DNA of 64,000 nt from contig JAYGXS010000004.1 of assembly GCA_036362985.1 (NCBI GenBank), positions 35,136,508 to 35,200,507 of the forward strand, given 5' to 3'. Positions 10,001 to 25,000 of this stretch are shown piece by piece. This DNA is from Ligula intestinalis. Taxonomy: Eukaryota; Platyhelminthes; Cestoda; Diphyllobothriidea; Diphyllobothriidae. The notes beneath the pieces are model-generated. The model was not told where the DNA came from. It ran no database searches and saw nothing but the letters and a program-made list of their open reading frames with translations. Position numbers and translations under genes: made by a program. Positions within the stretch are counted from its first letter, which is position 1; each line of letters begins with the position of its first letter.

Positions 10001-13000
10001 CAGAAAGATCAGTTGCCTAGATTCTCAAAAAATTGGGCAGATCGTGAAAGTTGTTGCGCAGCAATGAAGTCTTGGGAGTTTATGTCCTGCATATTACAGT
10101 TAGGGGGATACTTAGGGGTTCATGTCATCAGCAAGCATAATTGTCGAAGAAATTAGAGGTTCACAATAAAGGCCTTTTATGATTTTACTTCTTATTATAT
10201 AAAAATTTAGTTCGTTAAAAATACTTTGCCGAAGGCGTTTGACACATGAATAACTGCGCTATCCACCTTTTACCAACGCAACTCAACAAAGTTTTCACAT
10301 TCATACAGCTCTTTCAATTATACTATTACCTATGTACTTAAAAAAAGTACAATTTAAAGTTATTTCAAAAATTTCCTTATTGCCTTTCCTCAATAGTAGG
10401 AACAATGTACTGCGCAATGGCAAAATAAGTGTTCAACTGCTAATCATACGGCTAACGCGGCGCAGGTTCCCTTTCTAAATTACCCATTAACATTAAACCG
10501 CACAAAAACAGCTTACTACATGCGTAAAAATCGTATGTCCTGTTTTTTTGCGGTTATGGACGTGACAAAGGGAAGATGTTGTTACAGAAAGGGCTTCCTC
10601 CTCCATGTAAATAGCATGCTTTTTCTCAGTCTTACGCATATTATTGATGCGGATCGAAAAATCTGTTTTAAAGCTGCTTTATTTTCAAATCTAAACATAT
10701 GAGCAGACATCGTTGGCAGTAAATCATTAACACACGAAATTGCCATGATATAGAGGCGGATTGATATGGCCGAAAATGTGGTGATTTTGTATGCAAACCA
10801 AACTCGATATATAGAGCGTGAAACAAAGGTTGTTTTTATTACAAGATAAACCGACAAGTGGCGTCCACAGAGTCCCCAATAATTCGAACTGATCTGTTCC
10901 ATTTACTTCATCGTGTCTCACAAGCCTGAGTACTTGCGTTAAAAGGCGCAAATATGCTCATTTAAAACTTGAGAATTTAATCGGTAAACGTATGCCTTAA
11001 CTCATTAATCATCGGGCCTACACAATCACAATCACAATGGCAATGCAAAAATGCGTGCAAGAGGGGTTTGTGAATGTTTTTTTCGTTAATACGCATTGTA
11101 CTCTTGCTGATCGCAAGGCGAGGTCGGCATTGTGAGGTCAATAGAACTGGCGAAGGGGGTAGGCTGTGAACATCTTTCATAGGGGATTGAACATCACTGT
11201 CAAGCGCAACGAATGAACAGCTGTAAACAGGGGTTGAGAGCGACATGCGATCACCACTTGACGCTAGTTTCGGTGACAGAAGTGCAAGCGCCTGTTTTTG
11301 TGTCATCTGACAGCAAGTTAGTGTATTCGCTAGCATTACAGCCACTGTCTTTACTGCCAATATAAGCGCATATCCCTGTCCCAGGAAGAAATTGAGAAGA
11401 AGAAGACTCAATCGCTCGTACAGCGATCTGTTGCTAGCATCGAGTGTCTAAGGTCCTTATAGGCGTTGACTGGTGCCCGGTAGACCACCCGAAAGTCTTC
11501 GTTGGGATCGCCACGGTGCCTACTACCATCTAGATATGCGAAATTACAGCATGAATAAATGCTGCCTCACTTTTACTCCGCTAGGTGGGTATAGGTTCGT
11601 GCGTATCCGTCCGCCCGTTGCGTTTCCTATGACGAAATTCATATTAACACGGCTTTCTTTTCGGCAGTTCAGGTAATAAGCATTTTGATACGCTAGCCAA
11701 TATTTCTGAGGATAAATGCTTCCCAAGAAATGGATTCTACAGCCGCTGAATTTCTTCGCTAATAGTTTCAGAATTGCAAATACGTCGCACTCTAGTTGTC
11801 AATCCCTGGTGAAATTTCGTTTTTATGTCTACAGGAAAAACAAACTATGAAGGTTGATGTATTGTCCCTTCCAGATTTGCTTCCGAAATAATACTTCCGG
11901 TATAGGTCCGTCGTCTGGCCTGTGTAGAAGGATATCCATGAATGAAAATTTATTATGCATTTCAGACCCTGCGTAAAACCCAGGCTGTCTAACTTAAGAT
12001 AATCAACTTATCTAGGATTTGTCGATTATAGGTTGACAACATAGTTGGAGAGGCTCTCGAATTGGATTTCTAACTCTAATGGCTTCGGAATGCGCCCTGC
12101 AATGCAAAACATAGGGCTAATAGATACAACCTCTGACAGAGTACTAAAGAATGACATTGGGCGTGCCTATCAGGAGTGTTTAGGATGGCGGTCTTTTCTT
12201 TCACGGGTTGAACACTTCGCCGAAGCTTAATTCCCTTGGCCTCGGTTCTGTTCTCCCTAACTGTTTGCTCATTGTTTTCAAACGCTAATCGCTAAACAAA
12301 CAACTAGTCGATACGGATCCCTGAGTCGATCCCAACCAAGACTTTTAGGGGGTCTACCAGGCGCCAGCCAACTTCTATAAGGCCCTTAGACAATCGATGC
12401 TAGCAACAACAGAGACAGTGCCTGTACGGCTAGCGAATCCACTAACGTGCTCTCAGATGCCAAAATACCGGCGCTGGCACTTCTGTCACCGAAGCTGACG
12501 TCAAGTGGTGGTCGCATGTCGCACCCAGCCCCTGTTTACAGCTGTTCATTCGTTGCGCTTGACAGTGAGCCTTCCCCCTTCGTCAGTTCTATTGACCTCA
12601 AAATGCCGACCTCTCCATGCAGGCAGCGTGAAATAAACGCGTATTAACCATAAAGCATTTGAATGCCCTCTTTTACCCGCATATTTGCATTACCATTGTG
12701 ATTGTGTAGGTCCGGTGATTAAAGACTTAAGGAATATGTTAGCAAAGTTGTTTTTTCCCTCAATGTTACTTGTACATAAATTAGCATGAGGAATTTTGCT
12801 TTTTTATTGTTATAAAAAGGAACTTGGCTTTTGACGGACGGTAAGTTAGGTGGCACGGCTGAGCTCGTGGCCCAGGCAATGCGCGGTTACACAGAGGCCT
12901 ACGGGATGAAGGAACTGCAAGTCATCGGACTCACACCATGGGCCCTACTGGCCAACGCTGAATGTCTTCGTTCGGACGACTTTCTGGTACGTACTCCAGC

Positions 13001-16000
13001 CTCCTTTACTACGTTTGCCGTCCACATGCGGAAAATGTAACTGTTGTCGGAGAGTGCTGTCTGGTTTCAAAAACAGGACCCGTAAACAATTATTTCTAGC
13101 ATACATAGGCAAATGCATTTATGCACCTCTGAGCAGAAGGCAAATCCTGGGTAGCACATCGTCCCTGAGATGACGACAGCTGACATGCTTGATAGAAACC
13201 CACGGAAGAAAGTGAAAAGTTTTTTTCTTTAGCCGCCTTTGTTCATATCTGGTACGATAATGGCTGAATGACTTGTATTTGTGTGGCAAACTGCGTGTGT
13301 TTCGTCCTTTGCTTTCTTCGACTGTATCCAGTAGTCACGCGTACGCCAAACCAGTGATAACTATCAAGGCGGTACGGTACTATTAAGAGAAAATAGTACA
13401 AAATAAATACACAAACCTTAATAATGGATATTCCACGTCGAGAGCAAAGGGAGTCCGTCAAAGGGGTATGGGTCCGGTTTTATAGGATCCGAGGAGTCGG
13501 TTCCTGGGGGCTCCCATTGATCTGAATGCACTAGTCCAAGGGTGGGGATGGTGGACAGACGCGAACAGAGATAATGTTTTGTCGGCAAAGGGCGGGGGAA
13601 CGGACGGGAACAGAGACAATGTTTTGTTGGCAAAAGGGGCGATGCAAGCGCTTGACAGACAGTTGTGGTGGGGTGACTTGACGAGTGGGTCTCGGATCAG
13701 CCGCGGGCACTGGGTCAAAAGGGGAGAACAGACGTCTGGGTCGACACCGCCGTCAAGCTGGTCGTAATGTGAGTGTCAACAAAGGGCCGAGACCGGGGGA
13801 GGGCAGTATTCAGTCATTGGTGGACAGCATTCCAGGGGGGAAGCTGATAAACAATCATTTTTGGACGGGAGCCTCGTAGGCGAAAATGTGTGGAGAATTT
13901 CAAACTTGTTCAGCCGGAAATAACAGCGTGACTTTGCTCACCACTGCTTCCACCGAAAGAAACGAACAGCGGCGTCTTTATTGTGTGCATTACCAACAAA
14001 GAAAAGGAAGGCTAGTATTAGCCATGGTCAGCCAGTCATACCTAATCCTAGATAATGTACCCGCAGAGCCTGGAACTCATGATATTCTGGTAAGAAATCT
14101 AACGCTCTTGCCTGTGAGTCACGGGTTCTTCGTATTGTCTGCTTAGATAGGGTTTGGTGACATTAGCGGCTGAACGCTCAACGACTCTTCACTTTTAATA
14201 CGGCAGAATCGGACGAGGGAGTTCTGTTGTCGATCGGTGAGTTTTCATCCATCAGTGCTTCTTATGGCTAGCGCAGGGGATATCCTGAAAATCGTTCGTC
14301 ATCTACCAAAATTATTTGTCTGGTGACGCAACAATTACGTATAATTACTTCACATTCTGTAATCCGGTTGCCTCGGGTGTCCTACCGCTGGCATCCACAC
14401 ATTTTTCAGTAGCATCTGGATCCACGAAACATATTACGGTGGTGTAGTCTCTAAGACTACAGGTACAGTGAGTTGTAATGTAAACCTTTTTTGAAAAGAT
14501 GAGTCGGCCAAAAGAAATAGGCCAAACAAATGAGTCTATTTTGGGTGGACACGGAAAAAAAATGAGGGTGGGGAACGGAAGGTGAAGATGCGATCACTGG
14601 AGCAAGTAGTTCATTGGTCTGGTGTTCCGAATTCTCGTTACAAATCATCGCAGACAAAATGGCTCACTGCTACTGTCCGAAAGATCTGGAGACATTTAAC
14701 GGATCTGGTGCAGACGTGCACTATTCAAATAGGGCGGGGAAACTGGGAGATTACTCGAGACGCGAATGACCAGGCGTCGGTGAAGAGATTGCAATTAATT
14801 CAATGTGATCCGAAAATATTTTCAAGTTTATGGAGGCTGACCCCCTCGCAAGGCATGACAGCCGCGTGAACCACGTGCTACTCAAATTATGGTTCTCTGA
14901 CCTTCAGTCCACCAATAAGCGCAATTACCTGTCATTCCCATGCACAATACCGACTATAGGGGAGTCCGTCACGTGAAGAGGATGAGGGTGGCCAACAGCT
15001 TTGATGACAGTGAGCTAAATGGCCACATAATCATCACAGTGACATGCAATATGGATGATTAAAGCGTGGTTACTAACGGCTTGGAAGCGGAGTATCATGC
15101 CATCGACCCAAAATTTATGACCGCCAGCTGTGATCACAAGAACTATTACTTTCAGTACTCACATGGTCGCGTAATCACTACGGACTATATACACTGCGCA
15201 CATTTAGCCTTTATAACACTTGTCCGTCATTCCTCCTGACGCTGGGTTAGAGCGAGAATCGAAAACCCATGCCGAATAGGTGCAGATTCTAATGCAAATA
15301 GATCGAACAGAACGCCACCTACAATGGAAGTAAGGACGTTCAAAATTGCTGCGACGGAAGACAACATGATAGTGGAAGACGCCCAGGTGGTCTGTAGAAT
15401 GTAGCCTGGAGATACTGGAGGCATTTGTAGGTCAATAGATTTTTTAGTCTTTGCACATACTTAGGGGATATAGGAGCATAGGTGATGACAAATACATTTC
15501 TTCTTATTCCCTGCGGCCAACTAGGGGAAGACGCGCTTTTCATTGCCACAGAAGTTCACCAGTTCGGAGAAGGGAATCGAACTAGCAGAAAACCACACGC
15601 ACTACCTTTTGATTGATACAAAAGGCAAGAAAGTCAACGATATGATTATTTTCCGGACCCAGTTTGAAGCCTGGATTTCAAGGCGCGCCGAAAAAGGTAT
15701 GTTTTCCTACAAATATCCTCATAATAAGTGAGTCTATTCTGCATTTTACCAGTTCGTTAATGTTAGTAACCATTATAATATCTCCTCTATTATAGCGTCT
15801 TCTGAAGCCCAGAAAGTTGATTATAACAACGCGCACCGCTCTACCACAGATTTTGCGACTACGTCCAGACAGAACTCTGAGCCCCAACAAATTCCTGGTA
15901 AGTCACCATGCTGTGGTTTAATGTACAATATAGTACCTATCTGATGCAAACTTCCGAAATGATCGGAAAACTAGTAATCACACAAAAACGGTCATTAACG

Positions 16001-19000
16001 CACATATGAAAGCTGTAAAATAATAACGAAATAACTTAAGCGCATATAAGACTGAAAGGAATTGTAAAAATGCGTATCTTTTGCTAAGAAATACCAACTT
16101 TGTAAGGGAGTCTCCAATTCCGACATTGGAAAACATTTCCGCAACTGTGACCAGTAAATGTAAATATAATTGTCAGGGAAACCATTAATATACAATCTTC
16201 TTCGTATTAAAATAACTTTCCTGTCGTCAATTTTGATATGATTTTCTCGTACTGCATTCTCGTACTCATCCTAGAAAGTGTAGCTACTATATTACGATTT
16301 TCTGACGTTTATATCACTTTCCAAAAAATAGATTCTGTTCGATGCGTTAATCGAAACCCTCAAAATAAGGTGTTCCTTAAAAGCAAGTACCAAAATGTAA
16401 GTTTTTAGATCTAAATTTGAATATTCCCGGCCGCTTGTGTCATATTCGTAGACTTTCCCAAACATAGAAACTCACTGCCGAGAAAAATGAACGTCCGCAA
16501 CAAAAGTCCAATATAAATGTGCCTATGATCAGTTTTAAAAAGTTTTTTGTATGTCACCTCTTTAAAAAGCACTTTAACTAGGTATTTGGTTGACAAATAT
16601 CTGCGTAAGCTACCCTTTTTCGAAGGTGGAATAAAAAACTGGCAAACTGTTCTAGGATTACAAATTAACCAAAGGGTGATCGAATGTATATTTAAATTTT
16701 GCGAAAACTGTAAAATTTCTGTCTGCTCCGTTTCTAAACTACGCATAAGCGGAAACCATGTTTTAAAAAGTATATTGCAGCATAATTAAAAATTATCAGT
16801 ATTGTCATCGGTGTCCATCCACACGTTATAGTAAACATATTTAGTTTATGGGCATTGTATGCCTACACGAGGCTGCACACTGCGCTTATAAACGTGTTCT
16901 CATGTTAAAAAGCCCTTTACCCTTCATGATACAAGGGAACAGGCAGACTTCGTAATTTGATGGGCGGACAAATTTCCACTGCAGTTAATATTCTTAATGG
17001 TAACCACCGGGTGTGCGATTCGCACAAGGGAAAATGACGGAGTGTGGGCTCATTAGCCGTCATCAACCAGTCATATTCAACCCCAGCTGGTGCAGAAGTC
17101 GAGGCTCAAACCTCGCGACCTTTTGCCCAGAAGTTTAGCACTCTAGCCACGTTTATCTGCCTACACGCATTGTCTGTGCGCAGTTGATGGCAGGGCCAGA
17201 GACTGAGCTCAATGCAGAAAGAGACGAATGTCGCTAGGGTCGGTGAGCGTTCTACAAGGTATGTCACTTTTACCTACCAAGCCAACGAGCCCGTGGAGAA
17301 AGGTTAGAGCGTTGGACTTTTGATTAACAAATCATGGGTTCGAGCTCAGTAACGTAAACAGTCACCAAGCAAAGAAAAACCTTAAATTTCACATTCGGAA
17401 TGCTTTTTTATTAAGTGGCTGGCTGGTGAACCGAGGGTCAGTCTCAATGGCTCATTCTTCTCATGGCCTTTACGGCCTCCTCATGCCCACCCTCCCCCGC
17501 CCATGCGTGTGAAAACCTGGTGTGATTTGTGATGGAGCAGAACTTGTGCGTGGCACGCATATGCGGGTTGTTTGGCTTTGTCAGTTACTGCATTTTCTCT
17601 GGCATCTGGTCTTGTTTACCTTGTCTTGGAGGCAGACTCAGCTGGGTGAAGGATTCAAGTCAAATCAAGTCAAATTTATTAAAGGAAATATAGGCAAAAC
17701 ACCTTTGAACTCCCTCTTGTTACATAGTATTCAAGAAAGGCATCGGCATAGCCGAACATTTCAAAGAAGTCGTTGGCGCAATTGTAGGCGACTACTCGCT
17801 TGTTTCATGGAATATACTCGCATGTGGTGATGTCAGTTAACACGAGCCAGCAGTGTAACTGAGCAGGAAGAGCAGACAGTGAAAAATCTTCTAAGGCATT
17901 GCTCATAATTCAAAACGGAATGCCATTACTTGTTTTTAGGAGAAAAACTGTCGCTTGTGGGAAAAGTGTGTGAATGATAGGACTAGGATGCTTATGTGAA
18001 GGTTAGCGGCAGCCATGGGGTCCCCGGCGAGTAATATCTACAGCTGAGGCCCATACGAGGAGGAGACCTCAGAGTCACGAGAACGTCCCCAAGAACCGGA
18101 GATACGACCATGATACGCCCTTGCTGTGAAAAGAGCAGAGGAACCCGCCACGTCGTCAGCAGTCGGTTTTTAGGTCGATAAGAGAAAGGGCGTGACAGGG
18201 CCGCGTAGCCTAGGACCATAGGTGCAGTAGATGCGACCTCAGACGCGATCAGCGCAGTGGTGGGGGGTGAGTGTGTGGTAGATGCTGCGAAAGTGCACTG
18301 CTCTCATCAACTATTTCACGCGCAATTCTCCAGCAGTGAAACCCCTCTCTGCAGACACGTTCAGTAACGATAGTCGACTGGTTTCGTTTTACCAAAGGAA
18401 GAGTCTATGAAAAAAGTAAAAATTGCCAAATCACCCCAAGTAATTTTGACTAACAATATCTGCATGCCAAGATGGCAACAAATGTGATGAAAGATACTAA
18501 ATGAGCGCTTACACTTTTTCTCCTTTTACTCTTTCAAGCCGCGATGTCTCCTGTCTGTGGCATTCTTGTTGGCGGAGACAAGGAACACTTACAACAAATC
18601 AAAAACGCCCTCAAACAGAACATCCCGTTTGTTGTTATTTCGGTAAGACGGAAGTTTCCTCAGAGTCTCTTGTTAAAAAAACCATATTTATCCAACTTCT
18701 GGACTTTCTGCAAAGTTTTGCAAAACTACTTAAATATTTAAGTCTGAGTTTGTTCCGAGGCCTAATCGATCTCCCTCAGCTGGCAGCCTATCAAAACAAT
18801 TCTAGCTAAACCCAAACTCAAGCCAGTGGTCCCTGTTGAAAGCTTTGAAGTGATTAAACAGTTTCCTAAAATGCAGGACTTTCCTGAACAAAAGCAGAAC
18901 ATTGTTTGTGACCTGCAAAGTATAACCCTCTTGAGATTACGGAGATGGTGAGAACTGCTGATTGTCCTGCGGTCCCCTGACCAAAATTCTTGGTTCATTT

Positions 19001-22000
19001 TAATGCATATGAGGAGTAAGTATTCGTGAAATTATCTTCCGAGCCATCATGTCGTTACTTGTAGTGTTCGTTAATGAACACTGAACAATCGCTTACGATC
19101 GTCACTTTTTGCCTGGAGGCTCGTTTCCAAGTCCCACCGGCGGCCGGTTTTCGGCTAGGAGTATGGACAAATGAACTCATAATTTGCATGCTTATGATCA
19201 TCAAGGAACGAATAGGTTGGTTTGTGATAGTGCTTGATTTGCTACCTAATCTCAAAATACTTAGGACAAATCAGGATGTGAAATTTTGGAGGAGCTTCCT
19301 TCTAACCGTGTGAAAAATGATTTAAATGCTTTGCATGTTTCACATGGAGTTTTTATGCTCTTATAGTTTTAACTTTATTTTATAGAAAGCACGCATCAAA
19401 GCAGGCTTTATTTACGCATCTTGTACTTGAAACGGTTTATAATTGTGCGATTTCTTTAGATCTAACGATCTATTACACATCGCATCACTCAACTTAGTTA
19501 TGTTATCTTAAAGGTATATGACATAATTCACATCCACTGTAAAAATTTATGTGCATTATGTGACTTTTTTTCGTAGCGTATAGAAATGCGTGTTTTTCCT
19601 CAGCCAATATTTTTAAGTTATTTAATTTGGAAATAGTGACTGCACGTGTAAAGGCCAGGGGGGACTAAAGTTATTCAAAAATGCAGAAAAGTATTTTCAA
19701 ACCCGCAATATAGACTCCAAAGCACAGTAGGACGAAAATGATCCCCAAACAAATTGGCAAGCACCCTACATAAATCGTATTCCCGATCGGCACCGACAAG
19801 AACGCGGGCCAGTGGTGAAACGTTAATGCTGCAATTAATAACCAAAGGTCGCGGGTTCGAATGTTGGGGGCCGCCTAAGCTTGGGGATGACTGGCTGATG
19901 TCGATTTATAAGCCAGAAATGGCCATTCTGAACGCCCCTACCCTTTTCTATACCACTTCATCCCTAAAACCTTTACGGAAGATGTATGTTCCAACTAAAT
20001 GAGTTTTAGAGCGGATTGTCTGGTGCAGGTGTTTCATAAAATGTACTTCAATTTGTAAAAAGAACCCAACACAAGTGAGAAAAATGAATTCTACTTCAGT
20101 TCACTTCAGTTCAGTTTTATTAGGGAAATATAGATAAATACCTTTGAACTCCCGCTTTGTTCATAGCTATGATGCAGAACATGTGGCGTTGCCAGTAATG
20201 TAACTGCGGTAGGGGAGCAAACAGGCATCATTCATAAGTCTAGTTTTGAATGCTATTTGTGGGATTTTAAGGAGAAAAACTGTCGCCTGTGGGGCGGAGG
20301 GCAAAGAGAATATGTAAGTCGGATGTCCTGCTGCTGAAAGTGTTTTGATCATGACAGGAGGAGGCCATCGCGGTTGTTCAATATCCTAATGTTCACACGG
20401 GAAGAAGATTGCGGTGGTCACGGTGTTGGAGATACGCTCATCATACGCCCGTGCCATTTTGACACAGTTTGCTTGTGCAGGTCTCCAGGAAGAATCTTGT
20501 TCAAGAACCGCGATCCAAGGGTGACTGAAATATCTTTCGATTAGGCTGCATGGTAATCAATTCTACAATCTTATTGACCCCACGGGGATCAAAATATCAA
20601 CCAGAGAGGACACCCCCGCAAAGGAGGTAAAACCACCAACTATCGAAGTAAATGAAATTTGATGGCAAAGATAACTGACAATCAGCTCCCGTAACCACCG
20701 CTGGTGGTCATAATTGGTGCGGTGATGTCTTGGCAGTCCGCTTTCGAGTCATTATTTTCAATGATTTCGCTGTCTGTGTAGGATAAGAGCTTCATAATAA
20801 CGCGACAGTTATGCTTACTGTCGTCAGAGATGTTGCTTGGTCCGGCGCTTCCCACGTGCCTGATTTTCCTGCTCAGAAATTGTCTCACTACGGAGAATAG
20901 AATGGTCATTGACAGCCTGTGGTACCCAACCCTAGGTGTCGCACGAGCCCAGGCTATGATCATTGACTTGTTGATCAGGAGTCCAACACTCGAACAATTG
21001 GGGCACGGGCTCGTTATCTTACCGGTTTAGATGGGGCATATTGGCATTTGTTTATGAACATATTTGCTGAGCTCTTATGGAACTAACTCGCTTGATTCTG
21101 CCCTGGGGCTCATTGTGGAGCACTGCCAGCAGCCGCACAATGTAGGCAGATTAACATTGCCAGCAAAGACAAGGATTAATGAAGGTGTCTGGTTCACTAA
21201 CCGTCATCAGCGAGTCATATGTACACAGCCGCAGGTGAAGCGTCATCCTACGCGCAAACACAAGGCAGTAAGGGACGAGCCAACGAACTTTCGAGCTATT
21301 GGCTCATAACTCACACAGTAGATGAACACCGCAAATATTCTGCAAGAGGCCGAGGCAACAGAAAAAAAATTAGATCACATTGATGCCTTTAAATAGGTCA
21401 CGCCACGTCAAAACATCACCAGGTAACGTGTTGAATGTGGTACATCGAATTACCTTTCCGAAGCTTCGGTATTCCAAGAAAATTGTTTCAGCGAGCCTTT
21501 TTTTCTCAGGGCTATATATGCATAATGAAACCTAGGGCATGCATGCGGTAGACTGAGTAACACCTGCTTCTACTCACTTGGCTTTATCTTGGAGCTGGCA
21601 AAGCAGTTAAAATGCTAGCATCTGGGCACTGAGTGCAATCCCAATGCCGCTGCAAAGTGCCTGGATATTAGTGCGACGTAAGTAACTACAGGCTGAACAT
21701 TTTAAGGTACAATTGGTTGGGTTCCTAAATCAAGTCTCAGACAATCCGTTGATGAATGTTATAAGGAAAACGAGAATCGCAAAGGACGTTCGGCTGCAGA
21801 CTAAAATACTATGTGACCACGCGCACACAAAAGGCCACGCCAGCTGGCAGATACCCGCAGTCACCCGGAGAAGGCAGCAGTTTGCACTGGTGCATCGAGT
21901 TGGTCTCACGCGTTTGGCCCAAACACTCCATGGGATCAGGATCGAGAACGATTGAATCAATGTGCGGTACGTCTGGCTCCTTAAGCGTCATAAGTCAGGC

Positions 22001-25000
22001 AGTTACAAGCGGGCAAATATACAATTTGCTCTCTTGCATCGACTTGTACATGAGGTGTGCTCACGCATGCGGCCCGAAGGTTGGATAAATTTCCGTGAGA
22101 AACGACCAATCACAGTGTAGTAAGTCGTAGGCCAGAATGTTCTACCATGTTCGCCGCACGCCATTGGCCAGAATGTTCGAGTTCGTGATCATAACATAAG
22201 TCTTCAGCCTTTTTTATCCATTTCCACTGTCCATAGATGTTTTTGTATTCAAAGATTCGCTTTTCTTTGAAGGACTCCGGTGGCCTTGCCAACGTCCTCG
22301 AACGATGTGTTGACATGATGAAAAAGAAGAGGGCGTCACCGGATCAGAAATTGCGATGGAGCAATTTAAATATGAACCTGAAAAAGTAAGTGCATCGCAC
22401 CCTTAGGGTCCTATATTTGGCATGATGAAGGAATGCAGTAATGTAAAGTAGTCAAGCAAATGACCGCGGACCAAAACGAGATAATAAACTGAACGGGAGT
22501 AATAGCCTTTGTGACCCCTTCCCGAAAGAGCACGGGAATAAGACCAATTTGTTTTGCGGTAAATAACAGGGCAATTACAGCTGGTACCAAGGTTGACACT
22601 AGAACTAAAATTGGGGTTGCAGTTAGGGCACCAGAATAGGCACTCTGCTTGACATTTTAATTAATGTAACCAATGTTGGATATGAAGTAACTTAAGGTTA
22701 CTTTAGGCTCATATGCGGCCACAGTGTCAGAGCTAAGAAGTATCAAATGACTGTATTAGAAGGCAGTCTTTTTATCGAATACTACTGAAGTCAGCTTCAA
22801 TAATCGCAAGGAAAGCGTAGACCACAATATGGTGACGGGTAACCGATTTCTCCTCGGCATGCGGTGCTTGAATTACAAGACTCATTTGATGCCAGAGTTA
22901 GCATGGCACAGTGGCAGCGACATTCTCTTTTAAAACATTTGAAAATCAGTCCTCCCGAGAGGACCGATAACAGAGGCCTTTGTTATCCCGAATACTCTTC
23001 CCACAGGATCGCAGACGCAGTTAGTGGCATTTGGGATTTGAAGGAAGGTGAGGTGGGACTACTAGAGAAGATTCTGAACCACGCCTACCTGCTGGAATTC
23101 ATCTCAAGTGGCGAATGCAGGGGAGCTGAGTTGGATGCTTTTATCGTCAAATCTCTCACGAAATCAGGTAATTTCAAGGCATTTTCCTTTTAATATTATT
23201 CTGCACTCTAAATACCGGATAAAAATATATGTACAGGACTGCACACTGACTACTTGCTTTGAGATTAAACAGCTGTCGCCAAATTGTGTTTGCGATTTGA
23301 ACAAATTACTTAGATAGGGTACTAAAACCAATTACTGTGACACCTATCTCTAGATATTCCCGTTCCATCAGGAGGTCGTTTTTAAATGAGGTCCCTTTTG
23401 GCGACCTGCGAAAACATTCACTGTGAAAAATGGCATATAATGTCGTATGACTTTTTCATTGAGTTTCAATGGCCCACTTTCTTTAAATATATTTTATAGA
23501 AAACGTGCAGGAATATATTCCTTACTGTACAAATGCAATGGTAACTTAGGTTTTTTTAAACTTGCCGAATGTTTCTGAACCCAACCTGTCGTTACGCATT
23601 GATTGAAAGTTTCTTATCTGCATGCTGCATGCATTCTGTCTAAATTACATATGTTTCGATCGACACAAACATCAACGGAACTGGAATTCAAATGATAGCC
23701 ATGCTGGAAGTCAGATCAATGGCATTCAAGTTGCTTCAAGGTCCCACAGCTGGGTTCACGATAGCAGGTTGATGCGCATCGCCGAAAATGGTACTGGCTA
23801 CGGTCTGACCATGTTCTCGTTTGCAAAAGCCTGAAGTTTCATCTCTAATCTGCGCCCACAATGCCTCTTGCGAGCCGCCTTGATATCGCAGAACTCCGAC
23901 AACCCAGCGCTACTGAGCCCTTAAACACAGAAATTCCGGCCAAATTTAAGACCCAAGTCGATGGTGGAGGCGATAACAGGTGACCATCACTAAAGAGAGC
24001 CGTCTTTGAGGCAACTGCGACAATTCTGGGATGCGCTCAGCGGCGCCGCATTGACTAGATCAGTGGAATTAGCCTTAATCTGTCTCACCAGACTGCCAGA
24101 GGCAGGTCCCGAAAGCATGCTTCCTTCGGAACATTCCGAAAGCCGCTTGAAAAGTCGGTAAGAAATGACTGGCAGGGGTATTGGTCCAAAACACCGACTT
24201 CCATGGAGCAGGTCTCACATTTTAATAGCACTAGAAAACTACAAAATGATCCGCCAAATTAGTGGCAAGGGCTCGACACTCTGTGGTTGTGTCCTCGATG
24301 TAAATGCCGGTTCCATTGCTGAAAACTCGGGCATGGCAGATCACTGGCGTGAGCATTATGTGCACCTCCTCAACTTTAATGAGCAACCTATGGTACCCTC
24401 CTTCTCTTCCGCAGCGGATTTTCATCCTTCTCCAGCCTATGCAGTGTCGTACAACCTCCCTTCTTTAAACGAAGTTGCCCCTGTAACACAGAGGCCGTGC
24501 AACAGCAAGGCGTCCGGTGACGACGGTATTCCCACTGAAATCTGCGAGTCCTGTCCTGACATTCTGGTGTCCTGGCTATATGAGGTGATCATGCAAGCAC
24601 GGAGAGACGAAGTAGTTCCGAATGACTTGGGTTCGGGTTTCCGTATGCCTGTCTTTAAAAAGAGAGATAAAACTAAATGGGAGAACTGTCGCAACATAAG
24701 CTTCATCGATGTTGCTGCGAAGGTCTTAATTCCTGTCCTTTTCAGAAGATTTTAGTCTGTACGAGACTATAAGATGAGGCCCAACCAAGCCGGATTCGGT
24801 GCTTAGCGTGGATATGCGGACCGGATATTCACTCTGACATGGGTCCTTGAATTCCGTATTAGCTACCAGCAACCGACGGCCGTCTGCTTCTTCAACTCCG
24901 CCACTGCGTCCTATCCCGTCCATCGTCAGATCCTTTAGCGAATAATGGAACTAGAGGGAGTACCGACATAAATCACTGTCATGATTAAGGCCTACTGTCC

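Larger units (their letters stand above)
15898..18538. other. Intron with two tRNA-derived SINEs and an antisense LINE 3' end
   Basis: Between exons e and f. Elements seen are a SINE (minus) at about 17030-17165, a SINE (plus) at about 17285-17420, and the LINE 3' end on the minus strand at 17650-18240. The first kilobase is AT-rich and unassigned. Confidence 0.6.
18643..22272. other. Intron with SINE and LINE fragments
   Basis: Between exons f and g. It holds a SINE-like copy at about 19790-19990 (plus), an antisense LINE 3' end at 20085-20480, and a repeat at about 21090-21310 whose pieces (CTGGGGCTCATTGTGGAGC, GCCAGCAAAGACAAGGATTA) recur near 59.16 kb. The rest is unassigned. Confidence 0.55.

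Noticed and set aside
13886..14146. Open frame with SYLILDNVPAEPGTHDIL before a GTAAGA donor, a possible TRPM exon between c and d
   Set aside because: Exons c and d already join in phase with the expected family order, and this sequence resembles the reverse of the tRNA-derived SINE (AGCCATGGTCAGCCAGTCAT), as at 17.04 kb.
22864..23006. Upstream extension of exon h (VLELQDSFDARVSMAQWQRH)
   Set aside because: A strong acceptor (CTCTTCCCACAG) at 23006 gives the phase required by exon g. The upstream part has no TRPM similarity.
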